A stretch of 64,000 nucleotides of DNA, from contig CAJTGE010000005.1 of the NCBI GenBank assembly GCA_910575795.1, positions 62,001-126,000 on the forward strand, read 5' to 3'. A model generated the notes under the pieces. That model worked only from the letters and a program-made list of their open reading frames with translations. It had not been told where the DNA came from and searched no databases. The position numbers were made by a program, and so were the translations under genes. This DNA comes from Clostridiaceae bacterium (lineage in GTDB: Bacteria; Bacillota; Clostridia; Lachnospirales; Lachnospiraceae). Below are positions 33,384 through 42,984 of the stretch, in pieces (the stretch's first letter is position 1; every line of letters starts with the position of its first letter).

Positions 33384-35054
33384 ATGAAAAAGAAAGTAAT
33401 GTCTGTGCTGCTGGCAGCGGTTATGGCATGTTCCCTTGCCGCCGGGTGCGGCGGGAACAGCGGAAGCGCCCCGGAAGAAGATACAAAGGCAGCGTCAACG
33501 GATAAGACGCTGCGCATTACACAGTCGTCCGGCGGCGTGATCGATCCGGGGATTGAAGTGGACGCCACATCGTGCGTTGCCTATGTGAATTTATATGATT
33601 CCCTAGTGTACATCGATCTGGAGAACGAATCCAGGCCGCAGCTCGCAACGGACTGGGATGCCTCCGCGGACGGGCTCACATGGACCTTTCACTTAAGGGA
33701 AGACGCCAGATTCCACGACGGGACCGAAGTCCTGGCAAACGACGTTGTGTTTTCGATGGAACGTCTTCTCACGATGGGAGAAGGCTTTGCCTATCTGTTT
33801 GCAGGCTATGTGGACAGCGTGGAGGCAGCGGATGACCACACGGTAGTCTTTACCTTAAAGCAGCCGTTCGCCCCGTTTTTGTCGATTCTCCCGCGGCTTT
33901 ATATACTGAATGAAGATCTGGTGACAGAGAATCTGGAGAGCGGCCAGTACGGTGAATACGGCGATTATGGGAAGGCGTATCTGGCGGAGCATGACGCGGG
34001 AAGCGGAGCGTATCAGCTAAGCGCGATTGAGACGGGATCGAGCTTTACCATGACCCGCTTTGATGATTACTATGAGGAGTGGGATCCGGACGCTCCAGAG
34101 ACGGTAGAGGTGATAATGAATACGGAAGCGGCTGCCATAAGGACCATGATCAATAACGGAGAGCTTCACATCACGGATCAGTGGCAGACGAATGAGGCGT
34201 ATGAGGCCCTTTCCCAGATTGAGGGGGTGGAGGTCGGAGATTTCACGAACGGCCAGATTCTTTATCTGATGCTGAATACCAAAAAGATTCCGACCGACGA
34301 CGCGCATGTCCGGCGCGCGCTGGCCTTTATGCTGGATTACGATCAGATTTGCGGGACGCTGTTCCCGAATTACGGAAAAGTGAGCTCCTCGGTTCCGCAG
34401 AATGCATTCGGGTTCAGCGCGGAGGGATATGATTATACGTTTGATCTGGAGAAGGCAAAAGAAGAGTTAAAGCAGTCCGAATATTATGATCAGCTTATGA
34501 GCGGGGAAATCCATATCGAGGTGGAGTGGATTTCCGACGTGCCGGATGAAGAAAAGATCGCCCTCCTTCTCCAGTCCACAGCGGCCCAGCTCGGAGTGAA
34601 GGTGGATGTGACGAAGGTTCCGTGGGCGACGCATGTGGATAAATGCGGAAGCATTGAGACAACGCCCAACTGTGCGACCTGCTTTATGGCAGGAGATTAC
34701 AGCGAGGCCGGCGCGTTCCTGTTTAAGCGGTTTTCTTCGGATACGGCCGGCACATGGCAGCAGTGCGAATGGCTTCAGGACGCGCAGCTTGACGCGATGA
34801 TAAACGGCGCGCTCACAACGCTGGACGGGGAGGCGCGAAAAAAAGCTTACGCCGAGATTCAGAAAAAGGTAAATGAAGAATGCCTGGGCATCCCCATCGC
34901 GGAGCAGGCCGAGAAGCACGCGTATTTCAGCAATATTGAGATCCCCTGTATGGAGAGCGCTAAAAATGGCGGTTCTACGGCGCTGCCGCTGGGATATAAT
35001 TTTATGTTTAAGGATTATCGGATCCGTCCGCTTGCGGCGGGACAGCCGCAGTGA
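33384..35054 (+). CDS. ABC transporter substrate-binding lipoprotein 1 (family 5, peptide/nickel type)
   Basis: 556 residues. A lipoprotein signal ends in LAAGC (Cys22), followed by a Ser/Gly linker. LYDSLVYIDLENESRPQLATDWDASADGLTWTFHLREDARFHDGTEV is the hallmark region of SBP family 5 (DppA/OppA). It is exported and lipid-anchored, and captures a peptide-like or amide ligand for the permease encoded downstream. AGGAGGA precedes ATG 33384. The next gene is a close paralogue; the two share most of their sequence apart from the signal region. Confidence 0.93.
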   Translation: MKKKVMSVLLAAVMACSLAAGCGGNSGSAPEEDTKAASTDKTLRITQSSGGVIDPGIEVDATSCVAYVNLYDSLVYIDLENESRPQLATDWDASADGLTWTFHLREDARFHDGTEVLANDVVFSMERLLTMGEGFAYLFAGYVDSVEAADDHTVVFTLKQPFAPFLSILPRLYILNEDLVTENLESGQYGEYGDYGKAYLAEHDAGSGAYQLSAIETGSSFTMTRFDDYYEEWDPDAPETVEVIMNTEAAAIRTMINNGELHITDQWQTNEAYEALSQIEGVEVGDFTNGQILYLMLNTKKIPTDDAHVRRALAFMLDYDQICGTLFPNYGKVSSSVPQNAFGFSAEGYDYTFDLEKAKEELKQSEYYDQLMSGEIHIEVEWISDVPDEEKIALLLQSTAAQLGVKVDVTKVPWATHVDKCGSIETTPNCATCFMAGDYSEAGAFLFKRFSSDTAGTWQQCEWLQDAQLDAMINGALTTLDGEARKKAYAEIQKKVNEECLGIPIAEQAEKHAYFSNIEIPCMESAKNGGSTALPLGYNFMFKDYRIRPLAAGQPQ

Positions 35055-35099
35055 GAAAGTGACAGCCAGGGCTGTTGCGGATGAGGAGGTAAGGAGATT

Positions 35100-36749
35100 A
35101 TGAAAAAGAAAATTTTATCGGTAATGCTCATTGCGGCTATGGCCGTAAGCTTTGCGGCCGGGTGCGGCAGCCGCGGCGGGGATGCGGCGGAAACAGCGCC
35201 CGGGACGGCGCCTGCGGGCGAAGGAGTGCTTCGGATTTCCCAGTCGTCCGGCGGAGCGCTGGATCCCGCGGTGGGCAGCGACTGCGCGTCCAGCATTGCC
35301 TATGTGAATCTGTATGATGCGCTGGCATATACGGATCTGAACAATGAATCGCAGCCGCAGCTCGCGGAAAAATGGGATATGTCCGAGGACGGCTCTGTAT
35401 GGACGTTCCATTTAAGGAAGGATGCGAAATTCCACGACGGAAGCGGCGTCCTGGCCAGCGACGTTGTATTTTCCGCGAACCGCCTGCTGACAATGGGCGA
35501 AGGCTTTGCATATATGTTTGGGGATTATGTGGATACCGTCGAATCCCCGGACGACTATACGGTCGTATTCCGCTTAAAAGAGCCCTTCGCGCCTTTTATC
35601 TCGATCGTTCCCAGGATCTATGTCCTGAATGAAGATCTGGTGATGGAGCATATTGAAGACGGGCAGTATGGGGAATACGGAGATTACGGGAAAGCGTATC
35701 TGGCGGAGCATGACGCCGGGAGCGGCGCGTATGAGCTTGCCTCGGTGGAAACCGGCTCCAGCTTTACCATGACGCAGTTTGCGGATTATTATGAGGAGTG
35801 GGACGAAAGCGCGCCGAAAAGCGTGGAGGTCATCATGAATACAGAGGCCGCGACGGTCCGCACCATGATGAATAACGGGGAGCTGCAGATTTCCGACCAG
35901 TGGCAGTCCAACGAGGCTTACGAGGCGCTGGCAAAGATCGACGGCGTTGAGGTCTGCAGCTATACGAACGGCCAGCTTCTGTACCTGATGATGAATACGA
36001 AAAAAGCCCCCACCGACGACGCGCATGTCCGGCGCGCGATCGGTTATATGCTGGATTATGAACAGATTTGTACCGCGCTGTTCCCGGGATATAAGATCCC
36101 CACATCGAATGTATCTTCCAATGTGTTCGGCTACAGCACGGACGGTTTTGATTATACGTTCGATTTGGAAAAGGCGGAGGAAGAGCTGAAGCAGTCGGTA
36201 TATTATGATCAGCTTAAGAGCGGGGAGCTGCACATTGAGGCGGAGTGGTGTTCCGACGTGCCGGATGAGGAGAAAATCGCGCTTCTTCTCCAGGCGACGG
36301 CGGCGCAGCTCGGGATTAAGGTGGATGTCATCAAGGTCCCCTGGGCGACATTTATCGACAACTGCGGAAGCGTGGATACGACCCCCAACACGGGCGTGTG
36401 CTTTGTGCAGGGGGATTATGCGGAGGCAGGCGCATACCTGTTCCAGAGATACTCTTCCAACACGGCGGGCACATGGCAGCAGTGCGAGTGGCTTGAGGAT
36501 GCAGAGCTTGACGCTGAGATTGCGGAGGCGCTGACCACTGTTGACAGGGACAAACGGGCAGAGAAGTATGCTGCGATCCAGAAGCAGGCGGCTGAGGAAT
36601 GCTGGGGCATTACGGTGGCAGAGCAGGCGGAGAAGCATGCGTACTATTCCAATATTGAAATACCGTGCGTTAAGAGTTCGGAAAGCGGCGGTTCCGTGGC
36701 GCTGCCGCTGGGATACAACTACATGTTTAAGGATTACCGGATCAGGTAA
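35100..36749 (+). CDS. ABC transporter substrate-binding lipoprotein 2 (paralogue of lipoprotein 1)
   Basis: 549 residues, lipobox FAAGC (Cys22), same family-5 architecture. It is clearly a tandem duplicate: blocks such as YGEYGDYGKAYLAEHDAGSGAY and PTDDAHVRRA are identical or nearly so in both. Differences cluster around residues that may shape the pocket, for example EVGDFTNGQILYLM versus EVCSYTNGQLLYLM. Two binding proteins for one permease would widen substrate range or stereoselectivity; this is inference. GAGGTAAGGAG precedes the start. Confidence 0.93.
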   Translation: MKKKILSVMLIAAMAVSFAAGCGSRGGDAAETAPGTAPAGEGVLRISQSSGGALDPAVGSDCASSIAYVNLYDALAYTDLNNESQPQLAEKWDMSEDGSVWTFHLRKDAKFHDGSGVLASDVVFSANRLLTMGEGFAYMFGDYVDTVESPDDYTVVFRLKEPFAPFISIVPRIYVLNEDLVMEHIEDGQYGEYGDYGKAYLAEHDAGSGAYELASVETGSSFTMTQFADYYEEWDESAPKSVEVIMNTEAATVRTMMNNGELQISDQWQSNEAYEALAKIDGVEVCSYTNGQLLYLMMNTKKAPTDDAHVRRAIGYMLDYEQICTALFPGYKIPTSNVSSNVFGYSTDGFDYTFDLEKAEEELKQSVYYDQLKSGELHIEAEWCSDVPDEEKIALLLQATAAQLGIKVDVIKVPWATFIDNCGSVDTTPNTGVCFVQGDYAEAGAYLFQRYSSNTAGTWQQCEWLEDAELDAEIAEALTTVDRDKRAEKYAAIQKQAAEECWGITVAEQAEKHAYYSNIEIPCVKSSESGGSVALPLGYNYMFKDYRIR

Positions 36750-36834
36750 GGCTGCGGTTCCCCCTGCCGGGCTGCGGCCCGGTACCAATGGAGGACCGCA
36801 TCCGCCCCCGGGCGGCGCGTTCCGGTCTGTGCTG

Positions 36835-36866
36835 GCCGGCAGTTTTGTTCATCACAGGCTGCCGGC
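36835..36866 (+). promoter_or_regulatory. Intercistronic hairpin between binding protein and permease genes
   Basis: GCCGGCAG pairs perfectly with CTGCCGGC around a 16-base loop. A second pair, CCGGGC/GCCCGG, lies at about 36768-36782. Neither is followed by a clear T-run, so partial termination or 3'-end protection of the binding-protein mRNA is likelier than a full stop; such hairpins often keep binding proteins in excess over permeases. Confidence 0.6.
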
Positions 36867-36884
36867 AGGAAAGGATAACAAAAC

Positions 36885-37907
36885 ATGAACCTGAAAAAAT
36901 TTATAATACATCGAATTTTGTTATCAATTGTCGTACTTTTTGGTCTGTCAATCGTGATTTTTACCATTGCGAGAATTGTACCGGGCGATCCGGCGAGGAT
37001 GGCCCTAGGGGCGACGGCCACGCAGGAGGCTCTGGAGAATTTCCGGGCGGAGAATCACCTGAACGAGCCGCTCCCGGTTCAGTATGTGTACTGGCTGACC
37101 GGCGTCCTGTGCGGGGATTTTGGGAAATCGACGGTGACAAACCGCGCTGTTGCAAAGGATATCCTCCAGTTTCTTCCGGCGACCTTTGAGATTGTGATTT
37201 TTTCCACGATTTTAATGATTGCCGGAACGATCGGCATCGGAAAGCTGGCGGCAAAGCATAAAAATACGGCGATTGACGGTATTGTGCGGGTATTTTCCTA
37301 TGCAGGCGTTGCGATGCCCGGGTTTGTGGTGGCGATTCTCCTGCTCCTGTTATTCGGCTATGTGTGGAAGATCATTCCGGTCTTTGGCCGGCTGAGCTTT
37401 GGGATAGACGCGCCGAAGCAGATTACGGGATTGTATGTGCTGGACGGACTTCTTACAGGAAAGCCGGCCGTATCCTGGAACGCCCTGTTACATATCCTGA
37501 TACCGGCCGTGGCGCTGGCCCTTGGCGGTATGTTTCAGGACGCGAGGCTTTTGCGCAACGCGATGGTGGAGAATTCGTCAAAGGATTACCTGGCGGCCAT
37601 GAAGGGCTATGGGGTGCCGGAAAAGCTGATCACGGATCGGTATCTTTTAAAGCCGTCCCTGATACCGGCCGTGTCCTGTATGGGCATGGATATCGCCGCC
37701 TTAATGGGAAACGCATTCCTGATTGAAACGATCTTTAGCTGGCCGGGCATTTCCAAATACGGGCTTACCGCCATGCTCTCTAAGGACTTAAACGCCATTT
37801 CCGGCGTTATTATGGTATTTGGCCTGGTTTTTGTCGTGGTAAATATTATTGTGGATATTATTGTGGCATACCTTGACCCCAGAATCCGGTTAGGGGGTGG
37901 AAATTGA
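36885..37907 (+). CDS. Dpp/Opp-type ABC transporter permease 1 (DppB-like)
   Basis: 340 residues with six membrane helices, the first at residues ~9-30. The N-terminal block RILLSIVVLFGLSIVIFTIARIVPGDPARM is typical of DppB/OppB. The cytoplasmic coupling loop is DYLAAMKGYGVPEKLI, the EAA-type motif that contacts the ATPases. ATG 36885 follows AGGAAAGGATAAC. It overlaps the second permease by 4 bases. Confidence 0.93.
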   Translation: MNLKKFIIHRILLSIVVLFGLSIVIFTIARIVPGDPARMALGATATQEALENFRAENHLNEPLPVQYVYWLTGVLCGDFGKSTVTNRAVAKDILQFLPATFEIVIFSTILMIAGTIGIGKLAAKHKNTAIDGIVRVFSYAGVAMPGFVVAILLLLLFGYVWKIIPVFGRLSFGIDAPKQITGLYVLDGLLTGKPAVSWNALLHILIPAVALALGGMFQDARLLRNAMVENSSKDYLAAMKGYGVPEKLITDRYLLKPSLIPAVSCMGMDIAALMGNAFLIETIFSWPGISKYGLTAMLSKDLNAISGVIMVFGLVFVVVNIIVDIIVAYLDPRIRLGGGN

Positions 37908-38860
37908 TGGCAGTAAACAGAGAAAAGGAACTGAAAAAGGCGCTTGCCATTGAGGCAAAACGGCCGGAAGTCCGGCCGGAGGCCGATTTAGAGAACCGCG
38001 GTTCCGAGAAGCTTAAGAAAGCCTGGTATAAATTTTCAAGAAACAAATTATCCGTGGCGGGCCTGGCGATCGTGATCCTTGTCATAGCCGCCGCTTTTCT
38101 GGCCCCGGTGATCACGCCGTATCCGGAGCATGCGGGGGCGTACACGGATTTTGCCAATTCGATGAAAGCGCCCTGCGCGAAGTACCTTCTGGGGACGGAC
38201 AATATGGGCAGGGATATTCTTACCAGGCTCATCTATTCGTTCCGCGGCGCGCTGTATATGTCTGTGCTGGTGCTGGCCATTGCCGTGCCGGCGGGCTCCA
38301 TCCTGGGAATGATTGCTGGTTATATGAAGGGAACCGTTGTGGATACGCTCATCATGCGTCTGACCGATATCTTCCTGTCCGTGCCGGCGATGATCCTTGC
38401 GCTGGCGGTCGCGTCGATCCTGGAGCCGAACCTGCGAAATTCCATGATAGCCGTGACGATTATGTGGTGGCCGTGGTACTGCCGCATCGTATACGGCACG
38501 GCGACTTCCTGCCGCCAGGAGAATTTTGTGATCGGGGCGGAACTGATGGGAGCGGGAAAGCTGCACATTATTTTTAAAGAAATTCTGCCAAACTGCCTGT
38601 CCTCAATTTTTACCAAGATGGCCCTGGACGTTGGCTGGGTTATCCTGATGGGGGCCACCTTAAGCTATGTGGGGCTTGGGGAGCAGCCGCCGATCCCGTC
38701 CCTTGGCCAGATGATTTCCGACGGGGCCAGATATATGCCGGACGGATGGTGGATGACGATCTTCCCGGCGCTTGCGATTGTGATCATTATCCTGGGATTC
38801 AATTTTATGGGCGACGGAGTCGGAGATATGCTGTCGAAGGGAGAGGGCAAGAATGAGTGA
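37904..38860 (+). CDS. Dpp/Opp-type ABC transporter permease 2 (DppC-like)
   Basis: 318 residues. A charged N-terminal stretch of ~50 residues precedes the first helix (SVAGLAIVILVIAAAFLAPVITPYPEH), as in DppC/OppC. LLGTDNMGRDILTRLIYSFRGAL is the family signature, and ENFVIGAELMGAGKLHIIFKEILPN is the EAA coupling loop. The partner of permease 1; overlaps it and the next ATPase gene (8 bases). Confidence 0.93.
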   Translation: MMAVNREKELKKALAIEAKRPEVRPEADLENRGSEKLKKAWYKFSRNKLSVAGLAIVILVIAAAFLAPVITPYPEHAGAYTDFANSMKAPCAKYLLGTDNMGRDILTRLIYSFRGALYMSVLVLAIAVPAGSILGMIAGYMKGTVVDTLIMRLTDIFLSVPAMILALAVASILEPNLRNSMIAVTIMWWPWYCRIVYGTATSCRQENFVIGAELMGAGKLHIIFKEILPNCLSSIFTKMALDVGWVILMGATLSYVGLGEQPPIPSLGQMISDGARYMPDGWWMTIFPALAIVIIILGFNFMGDGVGDMLSKGEGKNE

Positions 38861-39830
38861 TGAGAATGTAATCCTGGAAATAAAGGACTTAAAGCTCTGG
38901 TATAAGGTCTATAAAGGATATACCAAGGTGCTGGACGGCGTGAACTTAAGCGTAAGGAAGGGAGAAAAAGCCGGGATCGTGGGCGAAGCCGGGTGCGGAA
39001 AGACAACGACGGTCAAATCGATCCTCCAGATTATCCCGGAGAACCAATATCTGATCCCGGAGGGGGAGATCCTCTACAAGGGGAACGATATTCTGAAGAT
39101 GAACGCAAAAGAGATGAACCGGATCCGCTCCGGGGAGATTTCCATGATTTACCAGGAGCCGGCGAATGCGCTGAATCCTGTATTTACGATTGGGCAGCAG
39201 ATGACGGACGTGGTGAAATATTCGGAGCAGGGGAGAGGAAAGACAAAAGAGGAGCAACGGGAGATGGTCCTCCAGGCAATTAAGGATGTATTTATCCCGG
39301 ATCCGGAGCGCATTTTTGATTATTACCCGAATCAGCTTTCCGGCGGGATGAAGCAGCGGATCTGTATTGCCATGGCGATCATGACGCAGAGGGATATGAT
39401 GATCGCGGACGAACCGGGAACGGCCCTGGATGTTACGATTCAGGATCAGATTCACAAAACCTTAAACCGCCTGGTGGATGAGCGGAACATGTCCCTGATC
39501 ATGATCACGCATTCCCTGGGCGTGGCGAGGGAGCTGACGGACAGCATCAACGTGATGTATGCGGGGACGGTGGTGGAGTCGGCCCCGACGGCGGAGGTGT
39601 TTAAGCATACGCTCCACCCGTATACGGCGGGCCTGATGGAAGCAGTCCCGAGGCTTGGCGGCGGAGGCATCCAGTCCGGCATCTACGGCGCGATCCCGGA
39701 TTACCAGTATCCGCCAAAGGGCTGCCGTTTTGCGCCGCGCTGCGGCAGATGCAGCGAACGGTGCAAAAGCGCGAAGCCAGAGCTTCAGGATGTCGGAAAC
39801 GGGCATAAGGTCGCCTGTTTTAACATATAG
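38853..39830 (+). CDS. Dpp/Opp-type ABC transporter ATPase 1 (DppD-like)
   Basis: 325 residues. Walker A is GEAGCGKTT (residues ~47-55), signature LSGGMKQRICIAMAI, Walker B MMIADEPGTALD, with a C-terminal oligopeptide-transporter extension rich in cysteines (RFAPRCGRCSERCKSA), which in relatives binds an iron-sulfur cluster. It couples ATP hydrolysis to import. It starts inside the DppC-like gene and ends 14 bases before the second ATPase gene. Confidence 0.93.
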   Translation: MSDENVILEIKDLKLWYKVYKGYTKVLDGVNLSVRKGEKAGIVGEAGCGKTTTVKSILQIIPENQYLIPEGEILYKGNDILKMNAKEMNRIRSGEISMIYQEPANALNPVFTIGQQMTDVVKYSEQGRGKTKEEQREMVLQAIKDVFIPDPERIFDYYPNQLSGGMKQRICIAMAIMTQRDMMIADEPGTALDVTIQDQIHKTLNRLVDERNMSLIMITHSLGVARELTDSINVMYAGTVVESAPTAEVFKHTLHPYTAGLMEAVPRLGGGGIQSGIYGAIPDYQYPPKGCRFAPRCGRCSERCKSAKPELQDVGNGHKVACFNI

Positions 39831-39844
39831 GAAGGAGGGATTGG

Positions 39845-40858
39845 ATGTCAGAAGAGATTATTTTAAAGATCGATCATCTGAAGCAGTATTTTCCGGTTCA
39901 TAAAAAGGATGAGAACGGGAACCCTCTTTTCGTGAAGGCAGTGGACGACGTCTCGCTTGATATAAAGCGGGGGGAGGTGATCGGCCTGGTCGGTGAAAGC
40001 GGATCCGGCAAAAGCACGATCGCGTATTCCGTGATCGGGATGTACCGGCCTACGGCGGGGACGCTTCTGTTTAAGGGACAGGATCTGAATGCGTCCGGAA
40101 AGAGAAGCCTTTCCATGAAAAAGGATATGCAGATCGTGTTTCAGGATCCGGGCTCGTCCATGAACCCGCATCAGACGATCAAAGAGATTCTGGAGCTTCC
40201 GCTGAAAATCCACGGCATCTGCAGGACAAAGGAGGAGAGGTTTAAAAAGATAAAGGAGCTTCTTGAGATGGTGGAGCTGCCGGAAAGCTACATGTGGAAG
40301 ACGCCGGGAGCCATTGGGGGCGGTGAAAAGCAGATGGTGGCGATTGCGAGAGCGCTTGCCTGCGAGCCGGAATTCCTGATTCTGGATGAGCCGACCTCCT
40401 CCCTGGATGTCTCAATACAGGCCAAGATTATCAATATGCTTCTCCGCATCAGGAAGGAGAGAAACCTTACGTATCTCTTCATCACCCATGATCTGAGCCT
40501 GATGAGGAATATTGCGACCAGGGTTGCCATCCTCTATCTCGGGAAAGTGGCGGAGATTGCGCCGGCGGAAGAATTTTTCTACCGCCCGGAGCATCCCTAT
40601 ACGCGGATGCTGATTTCGTCCATTCCGGTTGTGTCTGAGGAAGAAGAGGCCCTAAAGCCTGACAAGATCGAGTCCCGGGGCGAGATTCCGTCTCCGGTGA
40701 ACATTCCTCCGGGCTGCAGCTTCCATATGCGGTGCCCGTATGCAATGGACATCTGCAGCCGGGAGGATCCGGTGATGTTTTCTGTGGATGAAATCCATCG
40801 CGTGAGATGCCATCTGTGCGAGCAGAATATGGCCGGAAGGGCGGGGCTTACCCCCTGA
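39845..40858 (+). CDS. Dpp/Opp-type ABC transporter ATPase 2 (DppF-like) with altered signature motif
   Basis: 337 residues. Walker A is GESGSGKST, Walker B FLILDEPTSSLD, and the C-terminal extension has the cysteines CSFHMRCPYAMDICSRE. The ABC signature, normally (L/F)SGGQ, reads AIGGGEKQMVAIARALA: the Ser is Gly and the Gln is Glu. If the paired ATPase supplies the competent signature, this half-site may be degenerate, giving an asymmetric transporter. Otherwise the sequence is a normal DppF. Confidence 0.9.
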   Translation: MSEEIILKIDHLKQYFPVHKKDENGNPLFVKAVDDVSLDIKRGEVIGLVGESGSGKSTIAYSVIGMYRPTAGTLLFKGQDLNASGKRSLSMKKDMQIVFQDPGSSMNPHQTIKEILELPLKIHGICRTKEERFKKIKELLEMVELPESYMWKTPGAIGGGEKQMVAIARALACEPEFLILDEPTSSLDVSIQAKIINMLLRIRKERNLTYLFITHDLSLMRNIATRVAILYLGKVAEIAPAEEFFYRPEHPYTRMLISSIPVVSEEEEALKPDKIESRGEIPSPVNIPPGCSFHMRCPYAMDICSREDPVMFSVDEIHRVRCHLCEQNMAGRAGLTP

Positions 40859-40935
40859 CCGCTTTTTGGTATGGCTGCAGGCAGCGGTTCCGATGGTCCG
40901 AACGGTTACGGTTATTGAAATAAAGGAGGCAGAAT

Positions 40936-42981
40936 ATGAGAGTAGCAACAGACATTGGCGGCACATTTACGGATATTGTATACATTGATGACAGCGGAAA
41001 GGTATGTGTGAATAAGAGCCATACGACGCCGCCGAACTTTGAACAGGGTGTGATCGATGTAATCGAAAAGTGCGATATTGATTCAAAGGCGGTGAAGGAT
41101 CTGACGCATGGGACGACGGTCGTGATCAATGCCCTGACGGAGAGGAAGGGGGCCAAGACCGGCCTGATCACCACAAAGGGCTTCCGCGACATTATCGAGA
41201 TCGGGCGCGGCAACCGGCCGGACTTATTTAACTTTAATTTTAAGAAGCCGCAGCCCTTTGTGCCCCGGTATCTGAGGCTGGAAGTGGAGGAGCGGCTGGA
41301 TTATCAGGGCAATGAGCTGGTTCCCTTAAATGAGGAGGATGTAAGGGCCTGCGCAGAGGCGCTTAAGAAGGAAGGGGTGGAGGCCATTGCGATCGTGTTC
41401 CTTCATTCCTATGTAAACGCCGCGCATGAGAAGCAGGCCAAGGCGCTGGTGGAAGCGCTGTGCCCGGAGATCGCCGTGACGGCCTCCTACGAGGTGTCAA
41501 GGGAATGGAGAGAATATGAGCGGAGCACAACCGCAGTCCTCAATTCCTATGTAAAGCCCCTGGCAAAAACGTATATTGATAAATTATACAATAAGCTGGA
41601 GGAAATGGATATCCGCTGCCCGAAGTATATTATGCAGAGCAACGGCGGGACCACGACGTTTGAGGATGCAAAGGAAGTCCCGATCAACATGGTGGAATCC
41701 GGTCCGGTGGCGGGCATCTACGGATCGGCCATGCTGGGCGAAATGCTGGGCGAAGACAAGGTGATTGCCTTTGACATCGGCGGGACCACCGCGAAATGCT
41801 CCCTGGTTGACGGGGGCGAGGTGAAGACCACCACAGAATATAAGATCGAGAAAAACAATGTATTTCCCGGCTATCCCATCCGTGTGCCGGTTGTAGATAT
41901 CGTGGAGATTGGCAATGGCGGCGGCTCGGTGGCCTGGATTGACAAGACGGGTTCGCTGCGCGTGGGCCCGCAGTCGGCCGGAGCGCTTCCCGGCCCGGTG
42001 GCGTACCAGAAGGGCGGCACGGAACCGACCACCACGGACGCCAATCTGGTGGTTGGAAGGCTGTCTCCCGGGAACTTTGATATGGACGTAGACATGGACA
42101 AGGTCAAATCCGCCATTGAGGAAAAGGTGGGGAAAGCCTATGGGATCGACGCGGAGGAAGCCGCGATGGGCATTATCCGCGTGGCAAATTCGAATATGCT
42201 CAACGCCCTGAAGCTGGTATCGGTCCGGAAAGGGTATGACCCCCGCGAGTTTGCGCTGGTGGCCTTCGGCGGCGGCGGCCCGATGCATGCGGCGGCTCTT
42301 GCAAAGGAGCTGAACATTAAAAAGGTGATTATCCCGCTGGCTGCCTCTGTATTTTCCGCATGGGGAATGCTGATGACGGATCTCCGCTCCGATGATATCC
42401 AGACCTACAATGTAAAGCTCACAAAGGACGCGGATCTGGACGCCGTGAATGCGGAGTGGGCAAAGCTGGAGGAAAAGGCATACGCTGACAACGCGAAGAA
42501 GGGCATCGGCAAAGAGGACGTCTATTTCCAGCATTATCTCGACATGCGCTACGAGGGGCAGGATCACACGGTCAAGGTGCGCGTGCCGAACGACGCGCTC
42601 ACGGCGGAAAACGTCCGTGAATTCATCGAGTGCTTCCACAGGGAGCATTACCAGAATTATTCGTTCCGCCTGGACGACAGCGGGGTGGAGATCGTCAATA
42701 TGCACCTCGCGTCCTTTGGAAAGATCGAGAAAACTCCGATCAAAGAGCTCGCTCCGCTCCCCTACAGCCTGGAGGAGGCGGTGAAGGAAGAGCGCCCGGT
42801 TATTTTTGAGGAAATCGGAAAGACAGCGACGAAAATCTATGACAGGGACAGGATGTCTGCCGGAATGGAGGTAGAGGGGCCGTGCATCATCGAGGAGGTC
42901 AGCGCCTCGACGGTCGTATATCCGGGCATGAAAGCGTCCATTGACAAATACGGCGATATCATCATCGAAACGGGGGTTTAG
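40936..42981 (+). CDS. hyuA: Hydantoinase/oxoprolinase subunit A (HyuA family)
   Basis: 681 residues. RVATDIGGTFTDIVYID is the N-terminal ATP-binding signature; DLTHGTTVVINALTERKGAKTGLITTKGFRD and the second actin-fold block VIAFDIGGTTAKCSLV follow, then the C-terminal region (VSVRKGYDPREFALVAFGGGGPMHA). HyuA/HyuB complexes use ATP to open 5-membered cyclic amides such as hydantoins or 5-oxoproline; related complexes carboxylate acetone or acetophenone. GGAGG precedes ATG 40936. Placement behind a peptide-type transporter points to an imported cyclic amide; the substrate is not determined. Confidence 0.9.
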   Translation: MRVATDIGGTFTDIVYIDDSGKVCVNKSHTTPPNFEQGVIDVIEKCDIDSKAVKDLTHGTTVVINALTERKGAKTGLITTKGFRDIIEIGRGNRPDLFNFNFKKPQPFVPRYLRLEVEERLDYQGNELVPLNEEDVRACAEALKKEGVEAIAIVFLHSYVNAAHEKQAKALVEALCPEIAVTASYEVSREWREYERSTTAVLNSYVKPLAKTYIDKLYNKLEEMDIRCPKYIMQSNGGTTTFEDAKEVPINMVESGPVAGIYGSAMLGEMLGEDKVIAFDIGGTTAKCSLVDGGEVKTTTEYKIEKNNVFPGYPIRVPVVDIVEIGNGGGSVAWIDKTGSLRVGPQSAGALPGPVAYQKGGTEPTTTDANLVVGRLSPGNFDMDVDMDKVKSAIEEKVGKAYGIDAEEAAMGIIRVANSNMLNALKLVSVRKGYDPREFALVAFGGGGPMHAAALAKELNIKKVIIPLAASVFSAWGMLMTDLRSDDIQTYNVKLTKDADLDAVNAEWAKLEEKAYADNAKKGIGKEDVYFQHYLDMRYEGQDHTVKVRVPNDALTAENVREFIECFHREHYQNYSFRLDDSGVEIVNMHLASFGKIEKTPIKELAPLPYSLEEAVKEERPVIFEEIGKTATKIYDRDRMSAGMEVEGPCIIEEVSASTVVYPGMKASIDKYGDIIIETGV

Positions 42982-42984
42982 GAC

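Noticed and set aside
35574-36788. A 404-codon minus-strand open frame, and similar long ones at 41584-42705 and 57315-58499
   Set aside because: All lie opposite well-supported genes and owe their length to high GC codon bias; none has a family motif or start signal.
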